Source of the DNA: Collinsella sp.
GTDB taxonomy: Bacteria; Actinomycetota; Coriobacteriia; Coriobacteriales; Coriobacteriaceae
DNA length: 64,000 nt
Assembly: GCA_019414345.1 (NCBI GenBank)
Contig: DXMF01000002.1
Span: forward strand, 1 to 64,000
Direction of reading: 5' to 3'
Under the pieces are notes generated by a model. It did not search any database. It was not told the origin of the DNA and worked only from the letters and a program-made list of their open reading frames with translations. Positions 47,174 to 55,500 of this stretch are shown here, in pieces (positions within the stretch are counted from its first letter, which is position 1; each line of letters begins with the position of its first letter). The translations under genes were made by a program, and so were the position numbers.

Positions 47174-47359
47174 ATGGCTCATCCCGTAATTGATGCCGAC
47201 GAGTGCATCGCTTGTGGCGTTTGCGTCGACACCTGCCCCGCTGGCGTTCTGGAGCTCCAGGACGTCGCCACCGTCGCTGACGAGGACTCCTGCGTCGCCT
47301 GTGGCGCTTGCCAGGACGCTTGCCCCGCTGGCGCGATCACCGAGATCGTCGAGGAGTAA
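47174..47359 (+). CDS. 2[4Fe-4S] ferredoxin
   Basis: A 61-residue clostridial-type ferredoxin. Two clusters are held by Cys11, 14, 17 with 50 and Cys40, 43, 46 with 21, each followed by CPAG. The internal repeat (CIACGVC / CVACGAC) is clear. GAGG precedes the ATG. A monocistronic gene with its own promoter and terminator; a likely carrier for pyruvate oxidation or hydrogenase. Confidence 0.95.
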   Translation: MAHPVIDADECIACGVCVDTCPAGVLELQDVATVADEDSCVACGACQDACPAGAITEIVEE

Positions 47360-47400
47360 CAACTCCCCACTTGCACACTCAAAAGTACACCGCGCACAAA

Positions 47401-47440
47401 AAGGAGGCCTCCGCATCGCCGCGGAGGCCTCCTTTTCTTT
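47401..47440 (+). terminator. ferredoxin terminator
   Basis: A perfect 14-bp stem (AAGGAGGCCTCCGC with its complement) with a 6-base loop is followed by TTTCTTT. Confidence 0.93.
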
Positions 47441-47489
47441 GTATGGGCAGCTAATATGGCACCGCCGCCGGTTAAACTCGCGCCAGCGA

Positions 47490-47587
47490 AAACGCCCCAT
47501 TTGAGGCAAGGTGGCTTGAAAGAGGAGGGAAGCGTACTTTGGTACGCGACCGACGATTGAAGGCCAGATTGCCCAAATGGGGCGTTT
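47490..47587 (+). other. conserved structured element, copy 2
   Basis: Outer arms AAACGCCCCATTTG and CAAATGGGGCGTTT (perfect 14 bp) enclose GGTGGCTTGAAAGAGGAGGG, a hairpin (GCGTAC-TTTG-GTACGC), then CCGACGATTGAAGGCCAGAT. Core as in the copy at 21513-21610; outer arms and hairpin stem differ but still pair. It lies between the ferredoxin terminator and the end of niaR. Confidence 0.75.
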
Positions 47588-47597
47588 GCAGCGTCGG

Positions 47598-48143
47598 CTA
47601 AGAGAGATCGTCTTCGTAGGGCATCAGATCCGCCAGATAGCCCTTTTCCTTGAGTATGGTCTCGATCTCGTCGAGGGTCTGCTCATCCTCTGCCGCAATG
47701 CGATGGAAGTGGTAGCCGCTCGTCACCGTCAGCAGCGGGAAGCTCTTGCCGCTGGCAATGCCCTCAAGATAGCGCTCGATATCGCGACGGTTGCGAATGT
47801 CCAGATCGGCTGTGATCTTGCCATACACGCGATGGTTGACGATTACATTGAGCACGGCACCACCCGCGTCGACGATGCTCGTGAGCTCATCGCCTGCCTG
47901 CTCCACGCTGTGGCGAACCTTGACCAAGCGCGTGGGCACGGCGGGGCTGCTGGGGGCCTCCTGCAGCACATAACCACGGTTGGTCGCCACGATATCGTGC
48001 CCATCGGCACGTAACAGGGCAATATCCTGAACCACGACCTGACGGCTCACGCTAACCTCGCGGGCAAGCGCGCTGCCCGATACGGGCTCCGTGGCTCCCT
48101 CGAGCACGGCCATGATGGCACGGCGACGCTCGCGGGCGTCCAT
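47598..48143 (-). CDS. niaR: niacin-responsive transcriptional repressor NiaR (3H domain)
   Basis: A 181-residue repressor of NAD synthesis and niacin-uptake genes. An N-terminal helix-turn-helix (about 5-60; SGSALAREVSVSRQVVVQDIALLR) precedes a 3H ligand domain whose histidines are seen at 78, 104, 145 and 147. Its ATG overlaps the nadC stop (TAATG), so it belongs to the nadA-nadB-nadC operon and should be autoregulated. The likely operator is the palindrome at 51507-51550. Confidence 0.9.
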   Translation of the reverse strand: MDARERRRAIMAVLEGATEPVSGSALAREVSVSRQVVVQDIALLRADGHDIVATNRGYVLQEAPSSPAVPTRLVKVRHSVEQAGDELTSIVDAGGAVLNVIVNHRVYGKITADLDIRNRRDIERYLEGIASGKSFPLLTVTSGYHFHRIAAEDEQTLDEIETILKEKGYLADLMPYEDDLS

Positions 48144-49003
48144 TATTTACCGTCCAACAGACGCAGGTGCTTAAGCGAGAGGTCGAGGATCGGCGCGGAG
48201 TGCGTCAGGGCGCCCGAGCTAATGTAGTCGACGCCCAGATCAGCCAGGGCGCGGATATTGCTGGCATCCACGTTGCCCGAGCACTCGGTCTTGGCGCGGC
48301 CGGCGATAAGCTCAATCGCGGCAGCCATGTCGTCGTGAGTCATGTTGTCGAACATGATGATATCGGCGCCGGCTTCCACGGCCTCGCACACCATGTCCAG
48401 GTTCTCGCACTCAATCTCGACCGTCGTGGTAAACGACGCATGGGCGCGCGCCATCTCGATCGCGCGCGTCACGCCACCGGCGGCATCGATGTGGTTGTCC
48501 TTGAGCATGACGGCCGTCGACAGGTTGTAGCGGTGGTTGCTGCCGCCGCCGATCTCAACCGCCGCCTTCTCAAACACGCGCATGCCCGGCGTGGTCTTGC
48601 GTGTGTCGACAAGCACGGTCTTGGTACCCTCGAGCGCCGCAGCCATTCTGTGCGTATAGGTAGCGATACCGCTCATACGCTGTAGATAGTTGAGCGCCAC
48701 GCGCTCGCCCGAAAGCAGCACGCGCGCGTCGCCGCGCACCTGGCCCACGTGGTCGCCGGCGTGCACCTCGTCACCGTCGGCAACATCAAACAGCACCGAG
48801 CTCTGCGAATCCAGCAGCTCAAAGGTGCGAGCGAACACGTCCAGGCCCGCGATGATGCCGTCGGCCTTGGCGATGAGCTCCACCGTGGCGGGACGCGCCG
48901 TGGGGCACACGCTCGCCGTGCTCACGTCCTCAAACGTAATGTCCTCGCGCAGGGCCTGCAGAATCAGATCATCGACGACGAGTTTCATGGTAATGGGATT
49001 CAT
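48143..49003 (-). CDS. nadC: nicotinate-nucleotide pyrophosphorylase (quinolinate phosphoribosyltransferase)
   Basis: A 286-residue enzyme that makes nicotinate mononucleotide from quinolinate and PRPP. Signature stretches are ALNYLQRMSGIATYT, DTRKTTPGMR and GGGSNHRYNLSTAVMLKDNHI. GGAGGAG precedes the ATG, three bases after nadB. Third step of the pathway encoded here. Confidence 0.96.
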   Translation of the reverse strand: MNPITMKLVVDDLILQALREDITFEDVSTASVCPTARPATVELIAKADGIIAGLDVFARTFELLDSQSSVLFDVADGDEVHAGDHVGQVRGDARVLLSGERVALNYLQRMSGIATYTHRMAAALEGTKTVLVDTRKTTPGMRVFEKAAVEIGGGSNHRYNLSTAVMLKDNHIDAAGGVTRAIEMARAHASFTTTVEIECENLDMVCEAVEAGADIIMFDNMTHDDMAAAIELIAGRAKTECSGNVDASNIRALADLGVDYISSGALTHSAPILDLSLKHLRLLDGK

Positions 49004-49006
49004 GGT

Positions 49007-50383
49007 CTACTCCTCCACGGCCTGCGTGCCGGCGGCACGGGCCAGATCATCGATTGCAAGGGTATCGGAACTCAAGGCGCGATGGCGTCCATCGAGCGCG
49101 GGCTCGCCTGCCTGTTCCACGGCCAGCGACTCGCCGGTGCGCATACGCCAAGCAGCGCGGCGACCCCAGACTAGGGACTCGAGCAGGCTGTTTGATGCAA
49201 GACGGTTCTTGCCGTGAACGCCGTTGCAGGCCGTCTCGCCCGCGGCATAGAGCTCGGGCATCGAGGTGCGACCGTCCTTGTCGACCCACACGCCGCCCAT
49301 AAAGTAGTGCTGCGTGGGCGTAACGGGAATGGGCTCGTCCAGGATGTCGCGGCCGTCCTCCAGGCAGCGTGCGCGGATGTTGGCGAAGTGCCCGGTCACC
49401 ACGTCGCGCTCGACGGGGGCAAAGCTCAGCCACTCGTGCTCGGTACCGTCCTGCTTCATCTGCTCGCGAATGGCCGCGGCGACCACATCGCGCGGCTGAA
49501 GCTCATCGGTAAAGCGCTCGCCGGCGGCGTTGAGCAAAATCGCGCCCTCGCCGCGGCAGCTCTCGCTGATCAGGAAGGTGCGGCCCGGCTGCGGCGAGAA
49601 CAGCCCCGTGGGGTGAATCTGCACGTAGTCCAGGTGCTCCATCTTAATGCCATGCTCCTGAGCAATGTAGCAGGCATCGCCCGTGAGCTGCGGGTAGTTA
49701 GTCGAATGGTCGTATACGCCGCCGATACCGCCCGTAGCCCACAGCGTGTGGCGGGCATGGATCTTAAACGGCTCGCCGGCATGCACGCCCTCGGCGGCGT
49801 TTGCCAGCTCGTCGGCGGGACGAACCGAGTTGTCCTCGTCCACGGAAACGGCAACGACGCCGGTGCACACCGTGTCGCCATCACGCTCGCCCGTCAGGAT
49901 GTCGGTCATGGCCACGTGCTCCAAAATCTGCACGTTATCCAGCTTGCGAACGGCCTGGAGCAGCTTGGTCGTGATCTCCTTGCCCGTAATGTCGGCATGG
50001 AAGGCAATACGCGGACGGCTGTGCGCGCCCTCGCGGGTAAAGTCGAGGCTGCCGTCGGCCTTGCGCTCAAAATCCACGCCTATCGCCAGCAGGTCGTTGA
50101 TGACCGAGCGGCTCGAGCGAATCATGATGTCGACGCTCTCGCGGCGGTTCTCGTAGTGGCCGGCGTGCATGGTGTCCTCAAAGAAGGCATCGTAGTCCGA
50201 GCCCTCGGGCAGCACGCAGATGCCGCCCTGCGCGAGCATCGAATCGCACTCGTCGACAGCGCCCTTGGAGAGCATGATCACGCGCGTGCTCGTCGGCAGA
50301 TTGAGGGCCGCGTACAGGCCCGCCACGCCGCAACCGGCAATGACAACGTCGCACTCCATATCGGGGTATTGTTTGGTTTCCAC
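49007..50383 (-). CDS. nadB: L-aspartate oxidase
   Basis: A 458-residue flavoprotein that oxidises aspartate to iminoaspartate. The FAD site VVIAGCGVAGLYAAL is at the N-terminus; SMLAQGGI, THSRPRIAFHAD-like THx region (EGAHSRPRIAFHADITG) and GGVWVDKDGRTSMPELYAAGE are family features. It is somewhat shorter than the E. coli enzyme (540). I choose the GTG at 50383 because GGGAGAGG lies just upstream; an ATG eight codons later (MECDVV) is possible. A small palindrome lies between it and nadA. Confidence 0.94.
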   Translation of the reverse strand: METKQYPDMECDVVIAGCGVAGLYAALNLPTSTRVIMLSKGAVDECDSMLAQGGICVLPEGSDYDAFFEDTMHAGHYENRRESVDIMIRSSRSVINDLLAIGVDFERKADGSLDFTREGAHSRPRIAFHADITGKEITTKLLQAVRKLDNVQILEHVAMTDILTGERDGDTVCTGVVAVSVDEDNSVRPADELANAAEGVHAGEPFKIHARHTLWATGGIGGVYDHSTNYPQLTGDACYIAQEHGIKMEHLDYVQIHPTGLFSPQPGRTFLISESCRGEGAILLNAAGERFTDELQPRDVVAAAIREQMKQDGTEHEWLSFAPVERDVVTGHFANIRARCLEDGRDILDEPIPVTPTQHYFMGGVWVDKDGRTSMPELYAAGETACNGVHGKNRLASNSLLESLVWGRRAAWRMRTGESLAVEQAGEPALDGRHRALSSDTLAIDDLARAAGTQAVEE

Positions 50384-50402
50384 AGGAATCCTCTCCCTTG
50401 TA

Positions 50403-50435
50403 ATGTGACATAAGGGACTGCCCCTCATGTCACAT
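50403..50435 (-). repeat. GGGAC-core palindrome between nadA and nadB
   Basis: ATGTGACAT - AAGGGACTGCCCCTC - ATGTCACAT: 9-bp arms around a GGGAC/GCCCCT core, related to the palindromes at 37652, 38457 and 42277. It sits within the nad operon, 20 bases before nadB. Confidence 0.75.
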
Positions 50436-50439
50436 CGTT

Positions 50440-51465
50440 CTAGCACGCCGCGTACTCGAGCATGCGGTCGAGCGTAAGTTTGGCCTGGTCGGCCGCCTCG
50501 TCCGACACGCCGATCTGTACCTCGCCCTCGCCCGTCTCCAGGCATCGCACGAGCTTTTCGAGTGTGATGAGATCCATGTTGACGCAGGTGGGCTGCACCG
50601 CGGGGAAATAGAACTTTTTGCCGGTGCCCTCGCAGCGGCGCTCGAGCTCGTAGAGCACGCCGCGGACCGTCACGATGATGAACTCACTCGCGTCCGAATC
50701 CTCGGCGTACTTGATGATGCCGGCGGTGGAGCCGATGTAGTCGGCCTCGGCAAGGACGTCGGCCTTGCATTCGGGGTGCGCCAGCACGAGCGCGTCGGGA
50801 TGCGCCTCCTGCGCATCGACGATCTGCTCGACGGTGATGATGTGATGGCGCGGGCAATAGCCATTGTTGAGGATGACGTGCTTTTGCGGCACCTGCTCGG
50901 CTACGAAGCGGCCCAGGTTTTGATCGGGGATGAACAGGACGTGCTGCTGCGGCAGCTCGGACACGATCTTGACGGCGTTGGAGCTGGTGACGCACACGTC
51001 ACTCCAGCTCTTGATCTCGACCGTCGAGTTGACGTAGCAGACCACGGCAAGGTCGTCGCCGTACTCGGCGCGCGCCGCATCGACCGTCTCGCGCTTGACC
51101 ATGTGCGCCATGGGGCAGTCCGCGCCCGGCTCGGGCAGCAGCACGGTCTTGGTGGGGTTGAGCAGCTTGGCGCTCTCGCCCATAAACTCCACGCCGCACA
51201 GCACGATGGTCTGCTGCGGCAGGCTCTTGGCGAGCTTTGCCAGGTAGAAGCTGTCGCCGACGTAATCGGCAACGGCTTGGACCTCGGGCGCCACATAGTA
51301 GTGCGCCAAGATCACCGCGTCACGTTGGGTTTTTAGTTGCTGAATGGCCTCGACGAGCTCTGCGGGCACCAGTGCCGCGCGCTCCGTTGCCGTCGTTGCC
51401 GATGCTAGGCCGGCCGCGATATCGCGCGCAAGCTCCGACGCATCCATGTTCGCGCTCTGTGCCAT
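50440..51465 (-). CDS. nadA: quinolinate synthase
   Basis: A 341-residue [4Fe-4S] enzyme that condenses iminoaspartate with dihydroxyacetone phosphate. Family stretches are DAVILAHYYVAPEVQAVADYVGDSF, GVEFMGESAKLLNP, VVCYVNSTVEIK and HPEC; the cluster Cys are in LCGVEFM, HPEC and PTCVNM. GAGAGGGG precedes the ATG at 51465. First gene of the NAD operon, with a palindrome-embedded promoter. Confidence 0.96.
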   Translation of the reverse strand: MAQSANMDASELARDIAAGLASATTATERAALVPAELVEAIQQLKTQRDAVILAHYYVAPEVQAVADYVGDSFYLAKLAKSLPQQTIVLCGVEFMGESAKLLNPTKTVLLPEPGADCPMAHMVKRETVDAARAEYGDDLAVVCYVNSTVEIKSWSDVCVTSSNAVKIVSELPQQHVLFIPDQNLGRFVAEQVPQKHVILNNGYCPRHHIITVEQIVDAQEAHPDALVLAHPECKADVLAEADYIGSTAGIIKYAEDSDASEFIIVTVRGVLYELERRCEGTGKKFYFPAVQPTCVNMDLITLEKLVRCLETGEGEVQIGVSDEAADQAKLTLDRMLEYAAC

Positions 51466-51506
51466 CAAGGCCCCTCTCTTTTGGCGAATCTTGGGGCTTT
51501 AGTATG

Positions 51507-51550
51507 ACACCTAGGTTTACAGCTGACAAGACAGCTGTAAACCTAGGTGT
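51507..51550 (-). promoter_or_regulatory. nadA promoter inside a 19-bp perfect palindrome (candidate NiaR operator)
   Basis: Arms ACACCTAGGTTTACAGCTG and its complement (51507-51525 with 51532-51550) have a 6-base centre. On the minus strand TTGTCA (-35, at the centre) and CATACT (-10, just past the arm) are 17 bases apart. Binding there would block polymerase. The rest of the 51466-51926 gap holds the hairpin at 51575 and no gene I can support. Confidence 0.7.
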
Positions 51551-51574
51551 AAAGTTGAAATAAAGATTCAATCA

Positions 51575-51633
51575 TGCGGCAGGTCCATTTTCGAACTGGC
51601 AAGCTGAGGATAGTCGAAAATGGACCTGCCGCA
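51575..51633. repeat. 20-bp armed hairpin of unknown role
   Basis: Arms TGCGGCAGGTCCATTTTCGA and its perfect complement (51575-51594 with 51614-51633) enclose ACTGGCAAGCTGAGGATAG. No T-run follows. It lies between the divergent nadA promoter and the LytTR regulator gene. Confidence 0.75.
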
Positions 51634-51926
51634 CGGTTCGAGCGGATAGTTTTGCCCTGGCCCAAGGGGCTGCAGACGGAATCTCGGCTGCAGCCAAGGC
51701 GTGGCCACGAACCGTGCACTGCCGATGCTTGGCGCCGGCGGTCGGCCTGATTCCCCGTCCAACCGCCGGCATCGATTGACATGTGTATCCATGGAGTATT
51801 GTGCGGCCGCCAAAACTGACGCCCTGCCGCTCGGCGCGAGTTGCGCACCGTGGGGCGCAAACGGGGTGTTCCCCCGCGGGCGGCGCGCACCCAATGTGGC
51901 AAAATCGAACTACTAAGGGGGCTCGA

Positions 51927-52649
51927 ATGCTCAAGATTATCGCCTGCGACGACGACGTCGCTTTTCTAGATAGACTGCACCGGATGATCGACCGCTGGTC
52001 GACCGAGACGGGCACGGCAGTCGACGTTGCGCTCGTCACGCGCGGCGAGGACCTGCTGGCCCGCCATGCTGCATCGCGCGCCGACATCATTCTGCTCGAC
52101 ATGATCATGCCGCTCGTCAACGGCATGGACACCGCGCGGGAGCTGCGCCAATCCGACACCGCCGTGCGACTGGTGTTCCTCACCTCGTCACCCGAATTCG
52201 CGCTGGAGTCCTATGAGGTCCGCGCCTTCGACTACCTGCTCAAGCCCGTAGCGTACGAACGCCTGGCGCAACTGCTCGATGAGCTTTCGAGCATGCGACC
52301 CGCCGCGACCGATGAGCTCGTAACCAAAACGTCCTTTGGCTACCATGCCCTGCGCCTGTCCGATATCGAATATGCCGAGGCCCGCAACAAGCACGTGGTA
52401 TTCCACCTGCGCGATGGGCGCGATATCGAGGCGCTCGAGCCGTTCCGCAACATTGAGGACCAGCTAGCCAAAAACGCGAGCTTCTTTAAGTGTCACCGCA
52501 GCTACCAGGTCAACCTGCGCAATATCGACCACTTCAACCGCACGGATATCGTCATGCGCTCGGGCGCTTGCATCCCGCTGGCGCGCAGCTGCAAGCAGGG
52601 TTTCCAGGATGCCTACTTTGCGGCACGGTTCGAGGGCGGGAGGCGCTAA
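51927..52649 (+). CDS. LytTR-type response regulator (AgrA/ComE class)
   Basis: A 240-residue regulator. The receiver domain (1-120) has CDDD at 7-10, the phospho-acceptor D58 (ILLDMIMP) and TSSPEFALESYEVRAFDYLLKP. The LytTR DNA-binding domain (about 135-235) has EARNKHVVFHL, FFKCHRSYQVNLRNI. The ATG at 51927 has AAGGGG upstream. Its stop overlaps the kinase start, so the two form a peptide-signalling-type two-component system; no pheromone gene is visible next to it. Confidence 0.92.
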   Translation: MLKIIACDDDVAFLDRLHRMIDRWSTETGTAVDVALVTRGEDLLARHAASRADIILLDMIMPLVNGMDTARELRQSDTAVRLVFLTSSPEFALESYEVRAFDYLLKPVAYERLAQLLDELSSMRPAATDELVTKTSFGYHALRLSDIEYAEARNKHVVFHLRDGRDIEALEPFRNIEDQLAKNASFFKCHRSYQVNLRNIDHFNRTDIVMRSGACIPLARSCKQGFQDAYFAARFEGGRR

Positions 52650-53926
52650 TGCTCCCCACGACCGAGATGATGCTTTGGGCAACCCACCACGCAACGACCC
52701 TACTTTTTGGCGTTTTTGCCTCGGCGGCGCTCTGCGGCATCGAGATCAACCGGCGCCATGCACTTGAGCTCGTGATGGTCAGTGCCGTAACCGGATGCGC
52801 ATTCGGCCTCGCCAATGCCGTCGGCGGCGAGCTTTTCGCCCGTCAGGTATATCCGCTCGTCGTGCATCTGCCGCTCGTCATCTATCTGTGCGCGCGCTAT
52901 CGCCTGAGCCCGCTGCTCGTTATGCTGGGCGTCACCAGTGCCTACCTGAGCTGCCAGTTCAGCAACTGGATGGGCATCGCCGCGCTGGCCGCCACCGACT
53001 CGCAAATCGCGTACTACGTGGCACGCATTATCACCACGGCCGCCGTCTTTGCGATCCTGCTGCATTGGGCAAGCGACATCGGTCCGCGCCTGGCGATCAA
53101 AAGCCCTACCGAACTCGAGATTCTGCTCATCCTGCCGCTCGTCTACTACATCTTTGACTACGCCACCAACGTCTACACCACGCTCTTCCACTCGGGTTCC
53201 GTGGTGACGGTTGAGTTTTTGGCGTTTGCGCTTTGCGCGTTCTACCTTATGTTTCTTGCTGTGTATCTGCGCGAATACGAGGCGAAGGAAATCGCCGAGC
53301 GCGAGCGCTGGATGCTCGCGACCCGCGACAGCACGGCCATCAAGGAGCTCGAGGCTTGGCGCCAATCTGGACGCGAGCTTTCGGTCCTCCGCCATGACAT
53401 GCGGCACTTCCTGCGCGGCCTTGCGGCTTTGATCGAGGAGGGCCACATCGACGAGGCGCTCGAGCGCATCGACGAGCTCTGCGAGACGAACGACCGCACC
53501 GCCGTGCGCCGATACTGCACCAACGACACGGTCAATATCGCGCTTTCGTCATTTAGCTCCGATATCAACCGAAACGGCATCGCCGCCGATTTGCGCGCCG
53601 CCGTGCCCGAGAGCGTCCATGTAGCCGACGTCGATCTGTTTAGCGTGCTCTCTAACGCCCTGGACAACGCCATCGTCGCCGCAAGCGCCGCTCCCCAGGG
53701 CAAGCGATTTGTCGATCTGGACCTGCGTTGCGAGGACGGTCAACTGCTCCTTTTGGTCTCCAACACGTTTGGGCGCCCGCCGCGCATGGTCGACGGCATG
53801 CCCGTAGCCGGGCACACCGGACACGGCTTTGGAACCAAGAGCATTAAGCTTGCCGTCGAGCGCATGAACGGCAACTGCCAGTTTCGCATCAACGGCGACC
53901 GGTTTGAGCTGCGCGCCGTGATGTAA
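52649..53926 (+). CDS. sensor histidine kinase (AgrC/GHKL class)
   Basis: A 425-residue membrane kinase with six or seven helices (about residues 10-215), then a dimerisation helix with the phosphorylated H249 (VLRHDMRHFLRGL), and a GHKL ATPase domain (about 310-425; LSNALDNAIVAA and GHGFGTKSIKLAVERMNG). The polytopic sensor is typical of AgrC-like peptide receptors. TAATG overlap with the response regulator. Confidence 0.93.
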   Translation: MLPTTEMMLWATHHATTLLFGVFASAALCGIEINRRHALELVMVSAVTGCAFGLANAVGGELFARQVYPLVVHLPLVIYLCARYRLSPLLVMLGVTSAYLSCQFSNWMGIAALAATDSQIAYYVARIITTAAVFAILLHWASDIGPRLAIKSPTELEILLILPLVYYIFDYATNVYTTLFHSGSVVTVEFLAFALCAFYLMFLAVYLREYEAKEIAERERWMLATRDSTAIKELEAWRQSGRELSVLRHDMRHFLRGLAALIEEGHIDEALERIDELCETNDRTAVRRYCTNDTVNIALSSFSSDINRNGIAADLRAAVPESVHVADVDLFSVLSNALDNAIVAASAAPQGKRFVDLDLRCEDGQLLLLVSNTFGRPPRMVDGMPVAGHTGHGFGTKSIKLAVERMNGNCQFRINGDRFELRAVM

Positions 53927-53986
53927 GGGCGCGACAAGCCGGCGCCGCGCTCGACCCGTCAGGGCCGCCTTGCCGGTGCCAGTCCG

Positions 53987-54562
53987 CTACAGCGGCGCGG
54001 CTGCCGGGGTCAGCTGCTTGATGTATGCCCACATACGTTGTTTGGCGGCTTTGTCAGTGAGCGCCGCCTCGAAACCGTCGAGCGCGAGCACGCGACGACC
54101 CTGCACATGGGCGACCAAGCCGGGCTTGAGCATAGCGGTATCAAAGTCGTCGATTGCCACGAGCATGTCGGCATAGGTCTCGCGCATGGTATCGGCCGCG
54201 CGATCGTCCAACAGCAGGACCGCCTCGGGGTCCAAGGCCTCGAGCGCCTCGCGGAACAGCTCGCACGGCAGACCCTCGCCTACCGCAACCGCTCCGTCGC
54301 CCGCGCCGGCAACACTTGCCAGCACGCAAAAATCCTCTGGCGCGTAGCCGATGGCACCGAGCGCCTTGCGCAGCGCGGCACCGTCTGGACCGGCAGCCAG
54401 CTCGCCGCCCGCACGCTCGGCATCGTCTAAATCACCTTTTATCAGCACAATCGGCGAGCACGCGTTGCCCGCGATACGCACGCCGCGACCCGCGAGCGAT
54501 GCGAGCTCCTGCTCGGTCGCCTGGGCGATGGCTTCTTTTTTCTGGCTTTGTGACGTGGACAT
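53987..54562 (-). CDS. unknown protein resembling a degenerate uracil-DNA-glycosylase fold
   Basis: A 191-residue cytoplasmic protein. The order of its segments follows family 4/5 uracil-DNA glycosylases: AALRKALGAIGYAPEDFCVLA (like the lid helix and iron-sulphur neighbourhood), LFREALEALDPEAVLLLDDRAADTM (like the central helix-strand), and AALTDKAAKQRMWAYIKQL (like the last helix). The catalytic GEAPG-type loop appears replaced by KGDLDDAER and the HPS motif is missing, so it is unlikely to be an active glycosylase. This is pattern recognition and may be wrong. GGAGA precedes the ATG at 54562. Single gene, divergent from thioredoxin. Confidence 0.7.
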   Translation of the reverse strand: MSTSQSQKKEAIAQATEQELASLAGRGVRIAGNACSPIVLIKGDLDDAERAGGELAAGPDGAALRKALGAIGYAPEDFCVLASVAGAGDGAVAVGEGLPCELFREALEALDPEAVLLLDDRAADTMRETYADMLVAIDDFDTAMLKPGLVAHVQGRRVLALDGFEAALTDKAAKQRMWAYIKQLTPAAAPL

Positions 54563-54698
54563 GCGCTCTCCAATCGTTTGCGTGCCCACCATTATATAAA
54601 AGAGCCGACCGCGAGTGGTTGCATTGCGGGCCGTTGGGTATAAGCACGGTCGTACTGAGTTTTACGCGGCCGAGCCGCGTCGCACTATGGAGGTCACC

Positions 54699-55019
54699 AT
54701 GGCTGACATTAAGCAGATTACCCCCGAGAACTTCGATTCCGTCGTTAACGGCAGCCTTCCCGTGCTGGTTGATTTTTGGGCACCGTGGTGCGGTCCCTGC
54801 CGTTCGCTCTCGCCCATCGTTGACGAAGTGGCCGACGAGCTGGCCGGCAAGCTTGCCGTCGCCAAATGCAACATTGACGACAATCAGGACCTGGCCATGA
54901 AGTTTGGCGTTATGAGCATCCCCACGCTGGTTGTCTTTAAGAACGGCGAGGAAATCGACCGCTCCGTTGGCGCGCTGCCCAAGGCCAGACTGCAGGCGCT
55001 GCTTGAGAAGCACCTGTAA
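54699..55019 (+). CDS. trxA: thioredoxin
   Basis: A 106-residue thioredoxin with the active-site WCGPC (Cys31, Cys34), cis-proline loop SIPTLVVF and normal length. It reduces protein disulphides in the cytoplasm. The ATG at 54699 has GGAGG upstream; the longer open frame is not used. Own terminator follows. Confidence 0.96.
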   Translation: MADIKQITPENFDSVVNGSLPVLVDFWAPWCGPCRSLSPIVDEVADELAGKLAVAKCNIDDNQDLAMKFGVMSIPTLVVFKNGEEIDRSVGALPKARLQALLEKHL

Positions 55020-55140
55020 TACGCTTGTTACATGTTGCCGTCTGCCTGCCGTCCATGAGCGCTTTTACGCCGCTCGCCGGACTTCTGAATGCACCGAGTG
55101 CAACCACGGATAGTATGGTAGTCACAAACAGCCCCCAGTG

Positions 55141-55176
55141 AACGGGTGCGGGTCGCACAGACTCGTACCCGTTTTC
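55141..55176 (+). terminator. thioredoxin terminator
   Basis: AACGGGT and ACCCGTT close a stem with additional inner pairs (CG-GT / AC-CG), followed by TTTTCTT. It is about 120 bases past the trxA stop; the bases between show nothing I can support. Confidence 0.7.
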
Positions 55177-55250
55177 TTATGCAGCTGCGCGCAGAGCGGG
55201 CGTAGTAAAATCTGAACCACTGAACTGCCCCATACAAAAGGAGATTTCCC

Positions 55251-55499
55251 ATGCATGATGTTGGAATGAACATGAGCCAGCTTGCCATGAGCGTCAAGCA
55301 GGTCGACGACACCATCGAGCTCGCTCACGAGTGGAGCCATCAGCTGCTGCATGCGACCGAGAATTTTGACATGGAGCGCATCGGCGCCAAGCTCGAGGCC
55401 GCCATGGCCGCGCTGCACGAGGCCCATGATGCACTCGAGGGCTACGAAGAGGCCATCGAGGCCGACCACAACTCCGTCGGCTCCGTGAAGCTGGTGTAA
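55251..55499 (+). CDS. small helical protein upstream of nikR, unknown
   Basis: An 82-residue protein, probably all helical (MNMSQLAMSVKQVDDTIELAHEWSHQLLHATENF..., then ALHEAHDALEGYEEAIEADHN). Several His and acidic residues could bind metal, but no motif is known to me. AAAGGAG precedes the ATG. Its stop is one base before the nikR start, so it is co-expressed with the nickel and hydrogenase genes. The context suggests a nickel or hydrogenase accessory role, by inference only. Confidence 0.75.
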   Translation: MHDVGMNMSQLAMSVKQVDDTIELAHEWSHQLLHATENFDMERIGAKLEAAMAALHEAHDALEGYEEAIEADHNSVGSVKLV

Positions 55500-55500
55500 C

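Noticed and set aside
49214..50413. 399-codon plus-strand frame
   Set aside because: Antisense to nadB, without ribosome site or recognisable domain.
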